Assembly (NCBI RefSeq): GCF_002742445.1
Contig: NZ_NJNQ01000002.1
Span: forward strand, 288,735 to 352,734
Reading direction: 5' to 3'
Source of the DNA: Bifidobacterium sp. N4G05
GTDB taxonomy: Bacteria; Actinomycetota; Actinomycetes; Actinomycetales; Bifidobacteriaceae
Length of the DNA: 64,000 nucleotides
The position numbers and the translations under genes were made by a program. Below, piece by piece: positions 1 through 9,325 of this stretch; position 1 is the stretch's first letter, and every line of letters starts with the position of its first letter. The notes under the pieces were generated by a model. That model had not been told where the DNA came from. It ran no database searches and saw only the letters and a list, made by a program, of their open reading frames with translations.

Positions 1-1989
1 CAACGACGTTTCGGAAGAAGCGGAATCTCCCGCTTTTCCAGTATTTTCAGTATTTCCAGATGCGGAATCTGCCGAACCGCCGTCACTGGATTTCTTTGAA
101 TCCACTCCCCCGACTTTCGCAACATTCTTCGAAGTTGCGTCAGCGGCCGCACCAAACGACGATCGCAATCCACCCGCGTAACTCATCACATCATCCATGC
201 TGATGGCGTTCTTGTCGTCCACCAAACTGACCATGGCACCGTCAGAAGCGTTCTGCTGATTGGCGGCATCGGCCTGTGCGCGCTCCGCCTTACGCTGGGC
301 CTTGATGCGCGTCTGCTCGGCACGGCCAGCAAGCGACGTCTCCGCAGCCGACGCAAGCCCAACAGAACCCCTCAACGTAACTTCCGAACCATCGGAAGCA
401 TATGAACCGTCGGAAGCGGTCGAATCATCGCCCGCATTAAGCTGATCCGCAAACCGAAGCACGATCTGGTGGAGCGCACTGGCCTGACCCGTATGTTCGC
501 TCGCATCCGCCAACGCGCGCATCGCATCATCAACCTTGTCTGAAGCCGTCTTCAATTTCTCATTACCATCAATATTGTTGCGCACATCCGCAATCGCTTG
601 AGATTCCAAGCTTTGCGCGGAACCAGCGGAGGCCCCCAATTCCTTGAGACGGGCCGTGTACGCGTCGGTGAAATCCATGGAATACGGAATCATAGCCGAA
701 GAAAGCTGCGACTGGCCGGCACTGTAATCCTTGGCTCCGTGTTGTTGCTCTTCGCCCGCACGCTTGCTGAGCTCGGCAACCAAACCGGAGGTTCCGCGCT
801 GTTCGATGGTGCGGATCACCTCGTTTACCGCGTCAGCGGCACCCGTATGCCGATACGCGGCGCTTACATCGTTTACCGCATTGGCGAGATCGACCACGGA
901 CTGTGCCACCGGAGTATCGCCGTTCAACTCGGCCGCGGTGCCGAGAATGGCGGTAAGCTGCGTGGACGTGCCGATCGACCCGGAAAGATGCGTAGTATAC
1001 GAGCCGACATACGCGTCGATATACCCGTCGAACGCCTTCTGATGTTCCTGCTCGCGCTGGGCGATGGTTGTTTCGGCAAGCTCCTTTTCATGGTCGCGCA
1101 ACTGCTCGAGCTGTGCGATAAGCTCATAATTACGTTGCGATCCGACATTCGTCAGACCGTCCACCAAATTCGACGCACGGTCGGTCAAACTGGTGAGATT
1201 GCCAGCAATACCCGCTATTTGCACAGAAGAATCCTGAATGGAATCTTGAGAAGATTCTTGAGCAGTATCGGAAGATTGCGTACTTTCGACGGCTGCGACA
1301 GACAGCGAGCTCATCGTGAAATTCTTCGCCGTCACATACGTATGAACCGTAAGATCCTCGCCCGGCTTGCCCACCATGGCGACCAATGTCGACGAATTGC
1401 CGGCAGACACGAGCACACCCTCGTCCGAAGTCACGTCATTGCCGACGCGATTGGGAATGGTGAACGCGACGATCGGCGTCAAATCCGCTGTTCTCTTCGG
1501 CTGTTCGGACTTCAGATCGATGCGGATGCCGACCACGCCCGACGCTCCGGCAATCTCGGATGCGCTGACGGTCGGACCGTTCAGAGTGAAGGTCGCCGTT
1601 ATATTCCACGGAAGTTTCACGCGCTCTTGCGGAATGCGTTGCGAAGACGCCGCATTATCATCCGAACTTTCATCCTCATTCGTATCCGCGTCCGCATCAG
1701 AAGAGGCACCACTCGTCAAATACAAGCGCCCCGGCTCATCAACGGCCTCATACGCGCTCATCACATCGTGTGAAACCACCGCCGAAGCGTATTCGCCGTT
1801 CCGACGCACGGCATCAACCACATTCGAAACCCCGACCGCACATACGGGAACCGCCGTAACCAGCGTCACCGCGATGGCCGCAGCCAGCATACGTCGCAGG
1901 TGGACATTCGCCCCACGCATATCGCGCCCGTCACGCACTTTACCGGTGTGATGGGCGCAAGATGCACGAAACGCAACAGAACGATGCAT
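1..1989 (-). CDS. Secreted or membrane-anchored protein of unknown function (3' end outside window)
   Basis: The minus frame is open from 1989 to the left edge, so 663 codons are visible and the C-terminus is missing. I chose ATG 1989 because GAGAGG lies six bases upstream; the in-frame ATG at 1920 has no such site. A basic stretch (HLRR) followed by a hydrophobic run (LAAAIAVTLVTAVPVCAVG) forms a signal peptide or anchor at about residues 34-58. Two beta-like segments with Ser/Thr-rich loops follow, then a long helical, Gln/Glu/Ala-rich region (about 270-480) suggesting coiled coil, then a Ser/Asp/Asn-rich low-complexity stretch. The layout recalls actinobacterial surface proteins that end in a C-terminal membrane anchor, but I do not recognise a family. 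Being a real gene is likely; its function is unknown. Confidence 0.7.
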   Translation of the reverse strand, partial: MHRSVAFRASCAHHTGKVRDGRDMRGANVHLRRMLAAAIAVTLVTAVPVCAVGVSNVVDAVRRNGEYASAVVSHDVMSAYEAVDEPGRLYLTSGASSDADADTNEDESSDDNAASSQRIPQERVKLPWNITATFTLNGPTVSASEIAGASGVVGIRIDLKSEQPKRTADLTPIVAFTIPNRVGNDVTSDEGVLVSAGNSSTLVAMVGKPGEDLTVHTYVTAKNFTMSSLSVAAVESTQSSDTAQESSQDSIQDSSVQIAGIAGNLTSLTDRASNLVDGLTNVGSQRNYELIAQLEQLRDHEKELAETTIAQREQEHQKAFDGYIDAYVGSYTTHLSGSIGTSTQLTAILGTAAELNGDTPVAQSVVDLANAVNDVSAAYRHTGAADAVNEVIRTIEQRGTSGLVAELSKRAGEEQQHGAKDYSAGQSQLSSAMIPYSMDFTDAYTARLKELGASAGSAQSLESQAIADVRNNIDGNEKLKTASDKVDDAMRALADASEHTGQASALHQIVLRFADQLNAGDDSTASDGSYASDGSEVTLRGSVGLASAAETSLAGRAEQTRIKAQRKAERAQADAANQQNASDGAMVSLVDDKNAISMDDVMSYAGGLRSSFGAAADATSKNVAKVGGVDSKKSSDGGSADSASGNTENTGKAGDSASSETSL

Positions 1990-2095
1990 GCCGAGCCTCT
2001 CAATCGCAATTACAAATGCCTGAAATACTTTCCAAAGCATTCAATGTAGCGCCCGGCATGCCCCGAAATACTTGTTTTTGCCGAAAACAGACAGG

Positions 2096-2509
2096 TCAGG
2101 CGAATACGTCGAGCACGCCCGGATCTCCACCGTTTTCGGCGATGCGCTTATGCCTACGCTTGGCTTCGGTCACCACGAATTCGCGGTACATTTCGGCGAT
2201 ATCAGGGTCAAGACCCGCGTCGACGGCATTGCGATGCAGACGCTCGATCTGGTAGTCTTCACGCTTGTAATCGGCCGGCGCGAAGCCCGCACGCGCCTTC
2301 AGCACGCCCACTTGGGACGTGTATTTGAAGCGTTCCGCCAGCAGGGAGACGATGGCCGTGTCGACATTGTCGATCGACTGGCGCAACGCGGCGATTTTCG
2401 CCACGGCGTCGGCAACCTCAGGATTGTTTTGCGCGGTACCCGCGTCGATGATGGTTTCGGTTTCGTGTTCTTCTTCTGGCCGAAGCCAGTCGTGTTCGCT
2501 ATCGCTCAT
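2096..2509 (-). CDS. Chorismate mutase, AroQ type
   Basis: 137 aa. After an acidic 40-residue N-terminus comes an all-helical chorismate mutase domain: the first helix reads IAALRQSIDNVDTAIVSLLA with the Arg expected to bind substrate, followed by ERFKYTSQVGVLKA and a C-terminal helix with YREFVVTEAKRRH. Domain length (about 90 residues) matches monofunctional AroQ enzymes, which convert chorismate to prephenate for Phe and Tyr synthesis in the cytoplasm. No prephenate dehydratase or dehydrogenase domain is attached. It lies 24 bp downstream of the Lrp-type regulator on the same strand, so the two may be cotranscribed. No strong ribosome binding site precedes the ATG, so the start is moderately certain. 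Confidence 0.88.
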   Translation of the reverse strand: MSDSEHDWLRPEEEHETETIIDAGTAQNNPEVADAVAKIAALRQSIDNVDTAIVSLLAERFKYTSQVGVLKARAGFAPADYKREDYQIERLHRNAVDAGLDPDIAEMYREFVVTEAKRRHKRIAENGGDPGVLDVFA

Positions 2510-2533
2510 GCGTACAAGACTACCGCGCGAATG

Positions 2534-3010
2534 TCACTTGGAGAAGTACCGTTGCAGCACAATCGAGGTTTCCGTGCTCACCGGCACCGTCTGATGAATG
2601 ACATTCAGCAGATCCTCAAGCTTGCTTGGCGAGGCCGCGCGCACCGTCAGCATGTAGCTGGGAGAACCGGCAACGGAATCACACGACATAATGCCGTCGA
2701 TATCCTGCAATTTGCAGGGAATCTCGGATTCCTTGGAATAGTCGATCGGGGTCACCGCAATGTAGGCGCGCACGCCGAGCCCACGCTTTTCATCATCAAT
2801 GACGGCCTTGTAGCCGAGAATCACATCGCGACGTTCCAGCTTCTGTACGCGCGACTGCACCGCGGAAATCGACAGTCCCGTAGCGTCCGAAAGCTGGGAT
2901 AGCGTGGCGCGACCATCCTCCTCCAACATGCGGAGGATGGTCTCGTCGATGTCGTCAAGTTGACCCACGTTAGCGTACGTTGTGTCGGGTTCGTTGCCGT
3001 TGCCTGTCAT
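2534..3010 (-). CDS. Lrp/AsnC-family transcriptional regulator
   Basis: 158 aa from ATG 3010, preferred over ATG 3040 because GGAAAGGGG sits five bases upstream. Residues about 18-65 form the AsnC-type winged helix (LDDIDETILRMLEEDGRATL, then LSDATGLSISAVQSRVQKLE). The C-terminal half (AYIAVTPIDYS through LEDLLNVIHQT) matches the alpha-beta RAM ligand-binding domain that binds amino acids and drives oligomerisation. Such proteins respond to amino acids. Being next to chorismate mutase makes aromatic amino acid control possible, but that is inference. The roughly 370-bp AT-rich gap upstream would hold its promoter. Confidence 0.88.
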   Translation of the reverse strand: MTGNGNEPDTTYANVGQLDDIDETILRMLEEDGRATLSQLSDATGLSISAVQSRVQKLERRDVILGYKAVIDDEKRGLGVRAYIAVTPIDYSKESEIPCKLQDIDGIMSCDSVAGSPSYMLTVRAASPSKLEDLLNVIHQTVPVSTETSIVLQRYFSK

Positions 3011-3315
3011 ACATACCCCTTTCCAACAAGCATTCTGCATCGGCCCGGCAGGACCGACTCCCCTATGCAGCTCACAGTTCGTCCATTACGATACCCACCC
3101 CAACACACAAACCGTCAACCGCATTTCCGTAACGCTTCCGACGAATTTCGATTTTCAATCACTTATCTTTTAATATTTACACATACCCCCTTATATGGCA
3201 ATACATTTTTCGACTTTCAACTTTTGATTTCGTATTTTTTAGGATGTCAGAATTTATGTATCGCATGTCCACAACGTGATCATCCATACATCTGCAATGC
3301 CTTGCGGATATACGA

Positions 3316-3347
3316 AAGGGTCGTATGACGATTGCCATACGACCCTT
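3316..3347 (-). terminator. Perfect 12-bp hairpin downstream of rho
   Basis: Arms 3316-3327 and 3336-3347 (aagggtcgtatg and its complement) enclose an 8-nt loop. The hairpin begins 43 bp after the rho stop codon on the minus strand. The following minus-strand bases (ttcgtatatcc) lack a proper U-tract, so termination may be weak or the stem may mainly protect the 3' end. Confidence 0.6.
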
Positions 3348-3390
3348 GGCTTGCTTACCGCAAATTGCGATCACTCGCGACTAATTGCGA

Positions 3391-5514
3391 TCAATTGTTG
3401 CCATTATTCGCGTTATTGCCGCTCTGCTGAATCAGCGACGCCATGAAATCACGGTTGGTCGCGGTCTTCTTCAGACGTGGCACGAGCGTCTGGTAGGCCT
3501 GCTCAGGCTCGAGACCGCCAAGCAGTCGGCGCAGACGGTAGATGATCGGCAGTTCCTGCGGATCGGTGATGAGCTCCTCGCGGCGGGTGCCGGAAGCGTT
3601 CACGTCGATGGCTGGGAACAGGCGCTTGTCCGCCAGTTCGCGGCTCAGACGCAATTCCATGTTGCCGGTGCCCTTGAACTCCTCGAAAATCACCTCGTCC
3701 ATCTTGGAACCGGTTTCCACCAGAGCGGAGGAGATGATGGTCAGGGAACCGCCGTTTTCGATATTGCGGGCGGCACCGAAGAACTTCTTCGGCGGATACA
3801 GCGCCTGAGCGTCAACACCGCCGGAAAGGATACGCCCGGAAGCCGGAGCCGCGACGTTGTAGGCGCGTGCCAGACGGGTCATGGAGTCAAGCAACACCAC
3901 CACGTCCTGGCCGAGCTCCACGAGGCGCTTCGCACGCTCGATGGCGAGTTCGGCGACGGTGGTGTGGTCGGAGGCCGGGCGGTCGAAGGTGGAGGAAATC
4001 ACTTCGCCCTGCACCGTGCGTTCCATATCGGTGACCTCTTCCGGACGTTCGTCCACGAGCACGACCATCAGGTGGACTTCCGGATTGTTGGTGGCGATCG
4101 CATTGGCGATGTTCTGCAGGGTGATGGTCTTGCCGGCCTTCGGCGGAGACACGATCAGACCACGCTGGCCCTTGCCGATCGGCGCCACAATGTCGATGAG
4201 ACGGCCGGTGAGCTTGTTCGGCGCGGTCTCCTGCTTCAGGCGCTCCTGCGGGTACAGCGGGGTGAGCTTGTTGAACTGCGGGCGGTTCTGCGCTGCCTCG
4301 ACGGTCATGCCGTTGATAGAGTCGATGGACTGCAGGGGCACGAACTTCTGACGCTGGTTACGGCGGTCGCCCTCACGCGGAGTGCGGATGGAGCCGTGCA
4401 CGGCGTCGCCCTTGCGCAGGCCATACTTCTTGACCTGGCCCATGGAAACGTACACGTCGTTCGGCCCCGGCAGATAGCCGGAAGTACGCACGAAAGCGTA
4501 GGAATCGAGCACGTCAACGATGCCTGCGACTGGCACGAGATCCTCTTTCGACTCCTCGTGGCGCTGTTCGCGTTCGACACGTTCGACATTGCGATCCGTG
4601 CGATCGTTGCGTTCGACGCGATCGTTGCGTTCAGTGCGGTCATTACGCTCGCTGTTACGACCACGACGATCGTCACGCTCGTCATAATCGCGGTCACGGC
4701 CACGCAGACGGCGTCCGCGACGATCCATACGATCGCCGCCCCTGTCACTGGCACGGCCACGGCCACGACGTGTGAAATCGCCATCCTCGGCTTCGTCATG
4801 GCGCTCGTCGCCCTCGTTGCCTTGCGAAGGCAGCGTGGCGAGAATATCGTCGAGATCACGCACGACATCCTCATCCTTCAGCTCCTCCACCGCACGGCGA
4901 CGGCGACGCGGCTCGGCATCGGCCTCATCATCCTTGCGATGGCGACGACGGTCATCCTGCTTCGGCGAAGCATCATCCAGTCCCAATTCGGCGAGCAGAT
5001 CGGCGGCTGCTTCCGTATCACGGCGACGACGGCGCTTCGGAGTCTCGTCGAGGCTGTCCAAAGCGTTCACAGCGACCATGACGCCCACGGCATCCTCGCT
5101 TGCCGGCGCTTCGGCCTGCTTACGGCGGCTGAAGCGCTCGGAACGCTCAGTGCGCTCGACGCGGGTCCTCCTAGAGGTTTTGGAAACCGATTTTTCAGAA
5201 TCCTCAGCATCATCGGCCTTGACCTCGGCAACCTCAGCAGGCTTGCCGGCATTCTCGGCCCTACCAGCCGCGACCTCAGCGTCTGCGGATGGAGTTGCGA
5301 CCTGAGCTGCCGGGTCAGCCGAAGCTGCGGACGCTGCGGACTTCGGGGCTCGAACGGTCACGCCGGCCGGCGCCTCGCCGCCGGAACGAGCAGCCTGAAG
5401 CGTCGCGATAAGTTCCGGCTTACGCATGGTGGAGGTGCCACGAAGGCCCATCTGCTTGGCAAGCTCCTTGAGCTCAGGCAGTTTCATATCTTCAAGATTC
5501 GGGCTGGTTGCCAC
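3391..5514 (-). CDS. rho: Transcription termination factor Rho
   Basis: 707 aa, GTG start at 5514 with AAAGG about eight bases upstream. Rho is the hexameric RNA-dependent ATPase that ends transcription. Residues about 8-48 form the Rho N-terminal helical domain ([15 protein letters not shown]). Residues about 50-320 are a low-complexity insertion rich in Arg, Asp, Glu and Asn, absent from E. coli Rho (419 aa) but typical of actinobacteria. Then come the cold-shock-like RNA-binding fold ([13 protein letters not shown], about 325-380) and the RecA-like ATPase with Walker [12 protein letters not shown] at about 455 and Walker [16 protein letters not shown]. The C-terminus ends in an Asn-rich tail (GNNANNGNN). 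It appears monocistronic, with a leader of roughly 180 bp or more. Confidence 0.98.
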   Translation of the reverse strand: MATSPNLEDMKLPELKELAKQMGLRGTSTMRKPELIATLQAARSGGEAPAGVTVRAPKSAASAASADPAAQVATPSADAEVAAGRAENAGKPAEVAEVKADDAEDSEKSVSKTSRRTRVERTERSERFSRRKQAEAPASEDAVGVMVAVNALDSLDETPKRRRRRDTEAAADLLAELGLDDASPKQDDRRRHRKDDEADAEPRRRRRAVEELKDEDVVRDLDDILATLPSQGNEGDERHDEAEDGDFTRRGRGRASDRGGDRMDRRGRRLRGRDRDYDERDDRRGRNSERNDRTERNDRVERNDRTDRNVERVEREQRHEESKEDLVPVAGIVDVLDSYAFVRTSGYLPGPNDVYVSMGQVKKYGLRKGDAVHGSIRTPREGDRRNQRQKFVPLQSIDSINGMTVEAAQNRPQFNKLTPLYPQERLKQETAPNKLTGRLIDIVAPIGKGQRGLIVSPPKAGKTITLQNIANAIATNNPEVHLMVVLVDERPEEVTDMERTVQGEVISSTFDRPASDHTTVAELAIERAKRLVELGQDVVVLLDSMTRLARAYNVAAPASGRILSGGVDAQALYPPKKFFGAARNIENGGSLTIISSALVETGSKMDEVIFEEFKGTGNMELRLSRELADKRLFPAIDVNASGTRREELITDPQELPIIYRLRRLLGGLEPEQAYQTLVPRLKKTATNRDFMASLIQQSGNNANNGNN

Positions 5515-5689
5515 TAGTTTTGCCTTTCCCTAGCTTCCCGCAGGCACACGCCCACGACAGCTGTAAAAAAGAGATACGGAAATGTTCCGCCACTGAAAGT
5601 TCGCCGCGAAATACCACGGTTTTCGAACTTTTCTAACCATACAACGTTATCCAGACCAACGCAACGCAGGCGTGCCAACGTATTCGCGC

Positions 5690-5725
5690 CAATCAAGCAT
5701 TGCAAGTCAATCAAGCATTGCAAGT
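5690..5725. repeat. Two tandem 18-bp repeats in the rho leader region
   Basis: caatcaagcattgcaagt occurs at 5690-5707 and again, identical, at 5708-5725, followed by a partial third copy (caatcgcaaatcgcaatgc). It lies between the oxidoreductase terminator and the rho start. Its role is unknown. Confidence 0.8.
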
Positions 5726-5746
5726 CAATCGCAAATCGCAATGCAA

Positions 5747-5778
5747 AAGACCCGCCATGCAATCACATGACGGGTCTT
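5747..5778 (-). terminator. Intrinsic terminator of the FAD oxidoreductase gene
   Basis: Arms aagacccgccatg (5747-5759) and catgacgggtctt (5766-5778) pair with one mismatch around a 6-nt loop. On the minus strand the stem runs into tcttttgc. It lies about 70 bp after the oxidoreductase stop. Confidence 0.7.
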
Positions 5779-5849
5779 CGCTGGCAAACAACGCGAGCGT
5801 CGCACTAAAACAACGGTTTGCCGATCCTACCGAGAGATCCTACCGAAAC

Positions 5850-7439
5850 CTACTTTTCCTCGTGATAGCTCTTGTCGGTATTGACGGACCACACGTTCTT
5901 CTTGGACGTCTTGCCATTCTTGATATTGCCGACGGCCTCGATGGCGGTGGCCATGGAATGATCCATGTTGTTGTAGCGGTGCTGTCCGTTACGTCCGACG
6001 CAGTACAGATTACCGAAGGAATCGAGGTATTCCACGAGCTCAGGCATGCGGTCGTACGTGTCGAAGTAGGCCGGATATGCCTTCTTCACGCGCTCGCGAT
6101 GGGAATCGATCACATCCTGAGGGCCGTTGATGACCTGCATGCGGGTGAGCTCCTGGATGGCGAACTTCTTCGCCTCCTCGTCAGACATGTTCCAGAAGGA
6201 ATCACCCTCCTCGCAGAAGTATTCAAGACCGATCCACACGGTGTTATCAACATCCTTGACCAGATACGGGCTCCAGTTGTTGAAGATCTGCAGGCGGCCG
6301 ACCTTATAGCCCGGATCCTGCACGTAAATCCAGCAATCAGGCACGATCGGCGGATTACCAAGGGTGGGAATGTCGGTGGTGTTCGGCAAGCGCAGATGAT
6401 TGACGAGCAGACCGACGGTCACGAAATCACGGTACGGCAGGCCGTTGGCGATTTCGGTCATATCCTTCGGCGCGGGCTTGCTGGAAGCGTCCACTGCGTT
6501 GATGAGGTCCTTGACCGGCATGGAGGAGATGAAATCGTCCGCAGCCATTTCGTTGCGATTACCTTCGGAATCCTCATACACCACGGAAGCGATCTTGCCA
6601 TCAGACTGGCGGATCTCCACCACATTGGCGTCGGTAATGACCTTCACGCCCGCGGCCTCGCAGTTAGCCTCCACGGTTTCCCACAGCTGGCCCGGACCAT
6701 ACTTCGGATACCAGAATTCCTCGATCAGCGAGGTTTCAACCTCGGCATTGCTGCGCTTCTTCGGCAGGAGCTTCTGGAACGCATTCTTCAGCACGCCCAT
6801 AATGCTCAGGCCCTTGACGCGCTGTGCACCCCAATCGGCGGAAATCTGAGACGGATGACGTCCCCACAGCTTCTCGGTGTACCCCTCGAAGAACATGGAA
6901 TACAGCTTGCGGCCGAAACGATTGATGTAGAAGTTCTCCAGATTGTCTTCCGGCAGCTTGTGCACCATGGACTTCAGATAGCTGAAACCGGCAACCAACG
7001 TAAGCTTCGGCCCCATGGCCTTCAACGTATTGGCACTCAGGGAAATCGGGTAGTCAAAGAAGTGTCGGTTCCAGTAAATACGAGACACACGATGGCGCTT
7101 GAGCATCACCTTGTCTTCGACTTCCGGATCCGGCCCGCCCGGTTCCATATCGTGCTCACGACCGAGCTTCTTGTCATCATAGCTTGGCGCGCCCTGCAGC
7201 GGCAGGACCCCCTTCCACCAATCCATGATGCGTTCGTCCTTCGAGAAGAAACGATGGCCGCCAATATCCATACGGTTGCCATCATGCTTGACGGTGCGGG
7301 AGATGCCGCCGAATTCGCGGGTCGCTTCCAGCACGGTCACATCGTAGTTCTCGGAGCCACCGTCCTTGACGAGCTCCCAAGCGGCAGTCAGGCCCGCAGG
7401 GCCACCGCCGATAATCACCACGGATCGCTTTTGCGTCAC
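5850..7439 (-). CDS. FAD-dependent oxidoreductase, amine oxidase / UDP-galactopyranose mutase-like
   Basis: 529 aa from a GTG start, with AAGGAG eight bases upstream. The N-terminus has the Rossmann FAD motif [17 protein letters not shown] followed by VTVLEA and FGGISRTV, as in protoporphyrinogen oxidase, amine oxidases and UGM-related flavoproteins. A central region with [10 protein letters not shown] and a C-terminal [19 protein letters not shown] segment closing the flavin site also fit that superfamily. True UDP-galactopyranose mutase is about 370-390 aa and starts differently, so substrate is open. Relatives often sit in cell-surface glycan loci, and the GlfT2-like gene further along the window makes a sugar substrate thinkable. 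It seems monocistronic, with a hairpin terminator downstream. Confidence 0.8.
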   Translation of the reverse strand: MTQKRSVVIIGGGPAGLTAAWELVKDGGSENYDVTVLEATREFGGISRTVKHDGNRMDIGGHRFFSKDERIMDWWKGVLPLQGAPSYDDKKLGREHDMEPGGPDPEVEDKVMLKRHRVSRIYWNRHFFDYPISLSANTLKAMGPKLTLVAGFSYLKSMVHKLPEDNLENFYINRFGRKLYSMFFEGYTEKLWGRHPSQISADWGAQRVKGLSIMGVLKNAFQKLLPKKRSNAEVETSLIEEFWYPKYGPGQLWETVEANCEAAGVKVITDANVVEIRQSDGKIASVVYEDSEGNRNEMAADDFISSMPVKDLINAVDASSKPAPKDMTEIANGLPYRDFVTVGLLVNHLRLPNTTDIPTLGNPPIVPDCWIYVQDPGYKVGRLQIFNNWSPYLVKDVDNTVWIGLEYFCEEGDSFWNMSDEEAKKFAIQELTRMQVINGPQDVIDSHRERVKKAYPAYFDTYDRMPELVEYLDSFGNLYCVGRNGQHRYNNMDHSMATAIEAVGNIKNGKTSKKNVWSVNTDKSYHEEK

Positions 7440-7627
7440 TTTGAGGTCTCCTTATGAAAACAAAAATCCCTGATAGTCTACCCGATGGTAGGGAAACGAA
7501 CATCGCAACTTGTGCGAATGCTTACAAAATCAAGCCAAGTCAGGCAATACCAAGCCGAACGGTCTAAAACAAGCAAGACAATATCAGGCCGAGCAAAACG
7601 ATACGCGACCACATACGACCATATCGA

Positions 7628-7939
7628 CTATATGGAATCAGGAATGTCGATATCGGTTTTCTGCACTTCCTCGACATTGACGTCCTTGAAAGTGACGATA
7701 CGCACATTCTTGACGAAACGACTGGAACGATAGACGTCCCACACCCACGCGTCGGTCAAACGCACGTCGAAATACACATCCTGACCGGCGGAACGCACAT
7801 TGAAATCGACTTTATTTGCCAGATAAAAACGACGTTCCGTCTCAACAACGTAAGTAAATAATTTAATAACGTCGCGATATTCCTTATACAGAGCCAGTTC
7901 TGCGTCGGTTTCGTAATTATCGAGATCCTCGGCGCTCAT
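7628..7939 (-). CDS. DUF2469 family protein (actinobacterial)
   Basis: 103 aa from ATG 7939, chosen because GGAAGG lies six bases upstream; a GTG three bases earlier is the alternative. The sequence (ALYKEYRDVIKLFTYVVETE, RRFYLANKVDFNVRS, DAWVWDVYR, FVKNVRIVTFKDVNVEE) matches the small DUF2469 family conserved across actinobacteria, including the mycobacterial Rv2901c type. Its molecular function is not known to me. The start overlaps the stop of the upstream acetyltransferase (TGATG), pointing to translational coupling. Confidence 0.9.
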   Translation of the reverse strand: MSAEDLDNYETDAELALYKEYRDVIKLFTYVVETERRFYLANKVDFNVRSAGQDVYFDVRLTDAWVWDVYRSSRFVKNVRIVTFKDVNVEEVQKTDIDIPDSI

Positions 7940-9042
7940 CACTTACCTTCCACATCACGCTTGCGACCACGCCCAAGCGTACGCCACCAAGCTTCCTTCG
8001 ACGTCTTGCGCTCGCCAGCCGTATACGGCCAGCTGTTTTCGACATCGGCATCACCATTAACAGACTTGCGGTCGTCACGCTCGCTTTGCCGCGCAGCATC
8101 CACGCTTTCGACGTTCTTCTGCTGGGACGCAGCCACATCATCCATACCGTCAGAAGGAACTTCCCGCACGGATTGCGCAGCCGCCGCAGCATCGTCGGCG
8201 CCCACGCCTTCCGCATCAGGTTTCGTGGCATTCTTCTCATTCAGTCGAATGGCAATCGAATGCTCGCGTGCACTCAAAGCCTCCTTGACGCCCGGATTGT
8301 CTTCGATCACGTGCATGCCGAACGCGTCAAGCGAGCGGATCGGATCAAACTCGTCAACCAGCGTGTCCATAACGATCAGATCCTGGTAACGGTTCTGCGA
8401 GTCGTTCCACAGGGCGTCGCGGGAGCGACCGGAAGGCACGAATCCCAACGACTGGTACACGGACACGGAACGCGTGTTCTGTTCGGGCACTGCGACCCAA
8501 ATGCGATGCATGCCAAGGCCTGCCGGCTCCGGAGCAAGACCGTACGTCATCACGCGCGGCATGATGTCTCGCGAATAGCCACGGCCCCTGTAATCCTTTC
8601 CAAGCACCACCTGAATGCGGGCGGAACGGGCCCAACCGTCAATATCGATCAGGAAAATCATGCCGATCACATTGTCGGAATTCGCGGCATCAATCCTACC
8701 ATCGCCATCATGGTCGGCTTCGGTGATGATGGACCATGCGATTGTGCGACGTGATTCCGGGTCCCCCACACCGGATTCGGACGGAGCCTCGCCTTGGGAC
8801 CATGCCACGGAACGACGTACCCACGCACGCACCGCGCCACGCTCGGCGACTCGGTCCTTACCAGTGATTCCGGAAGCGCCGACGTACGCCTCGATGGCGT
8901 CCATGCGGTCGAGATCCCCGATCACGGCCGGGCGTAGATGCACCATCTCGCCTTTGATAGGCGGCACAACGATACGTTTCGGCAGCTCACGCGACTGCCG
9001 GTCCGACTGCTCCTGTGTTACAGCCTCAAGATTCTCTGGCAT
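7939..9042 (-). CDS. GNAT-family N-acetyltransferase with an EF-hand-like loop
   Basis: 367 aa. The GNAT fold covers about residues 30-240: MVHLRPAVIGDLDRM at the start, the acetyl-CoA loop around GKDYRGRGYSRDIMPRVM (Q/RxxGxG/A motif) and HRIWVAVPEQNTRSVSVYQS with LGFVPSGR. A distinct insert reads EADHDGDGRIDAANSDN, which fits the DxDxDGxI pattern of a calcium-binding EF-hand loop. The last 110 residues are charged and low in complexity (ENSWPYTAGERK near the end). Similarity to RimJ-type enzymes suggests protein N-terminal or amino-group acetylation, but the substrate is unknown. It is translationally coupled to the DUF2469 gene. Confidence 0.82.
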   Translation of the reverse strand: MPENLEAVTQEQSDRQSRELPKRIVVPPIKGEMVHLRPAVIGDLDRMDAIEAYVGASGITGKDRVAERGAVRAWVRRSVAWSQGEAPSESGVGDPESRRTIAWSIITEADHDGDGRIDAANSDNVIGMIFLIDIDGWARSARIQVVLGKDYRGRGYSRDIMPRVMTYGLAPEPAGLGMHRIWVAVPEQNTRSVSVYQSLGFVPSGRSRDALWNDSQNRYQDLIVMDTLVDEFDPIRSLDAFGMHVIEDNPGVKEALSAREHSIAIRLNEKNATKPDAEGVGADDAAAAAQSVREVPSDGMDDVAASQQKNVESVDAARQSERDDRKSVNGDADVENSWPYTAGERKTSKEAWWRTLGRGRKRDVEGK

Positions 9043-9258
9043 TTTTCCCGCCCCCTACGTCATTGCAGGTACGACCGTCGCCGCACCTGTACCGAGGGTA
9101 TTGTACCCGACTGTACGTCAGCTGTGAATTAGCGCGGCGGCAATCGTTATAAATCTTCCTCTACCAGCATAACTTGATATTGAAAGACACGTCGGTAATC
9201 GTAAGAAAAACAACTGGTGATTAGCTCTTTCCCTTTCTTTTGGAAAGATAAGAAAACA

Positions 9259-9282
9259 CACGTCCCAAGTTTTTGGAACGTG
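9259..9282 (-). terminator. Intrinsic terminator of the gatCAB operon
   Basis: Arms cacgtcccaa (9259-9268) and ttggaacgtg (9273-9282) pair with one wobble position. On the minus strand the stem is followed by tgttttctt. It stands 44 bp after the gatB stop. Confidence 0.8.
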
Positions 9283-9325
9283 CGTTTTCGTGCGATTCAG
9301 CAATCGCGAGTAATCGTTGTAAACG

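Noticed and set aside
598..1951. Long plus-strand frames opposite the first gene
   Set aside because: They are shadows: the minus strand has a signal peptide, a ribosome site and continuous protein-like composition across the same bases.
5700..7457. 585-codon plus-strand frame opposite the FAD oxidoreductase
   Set aside because: The minus-strand protein has clear flavoprotein motifs; the plus frame is a high-GC antisense artefact.
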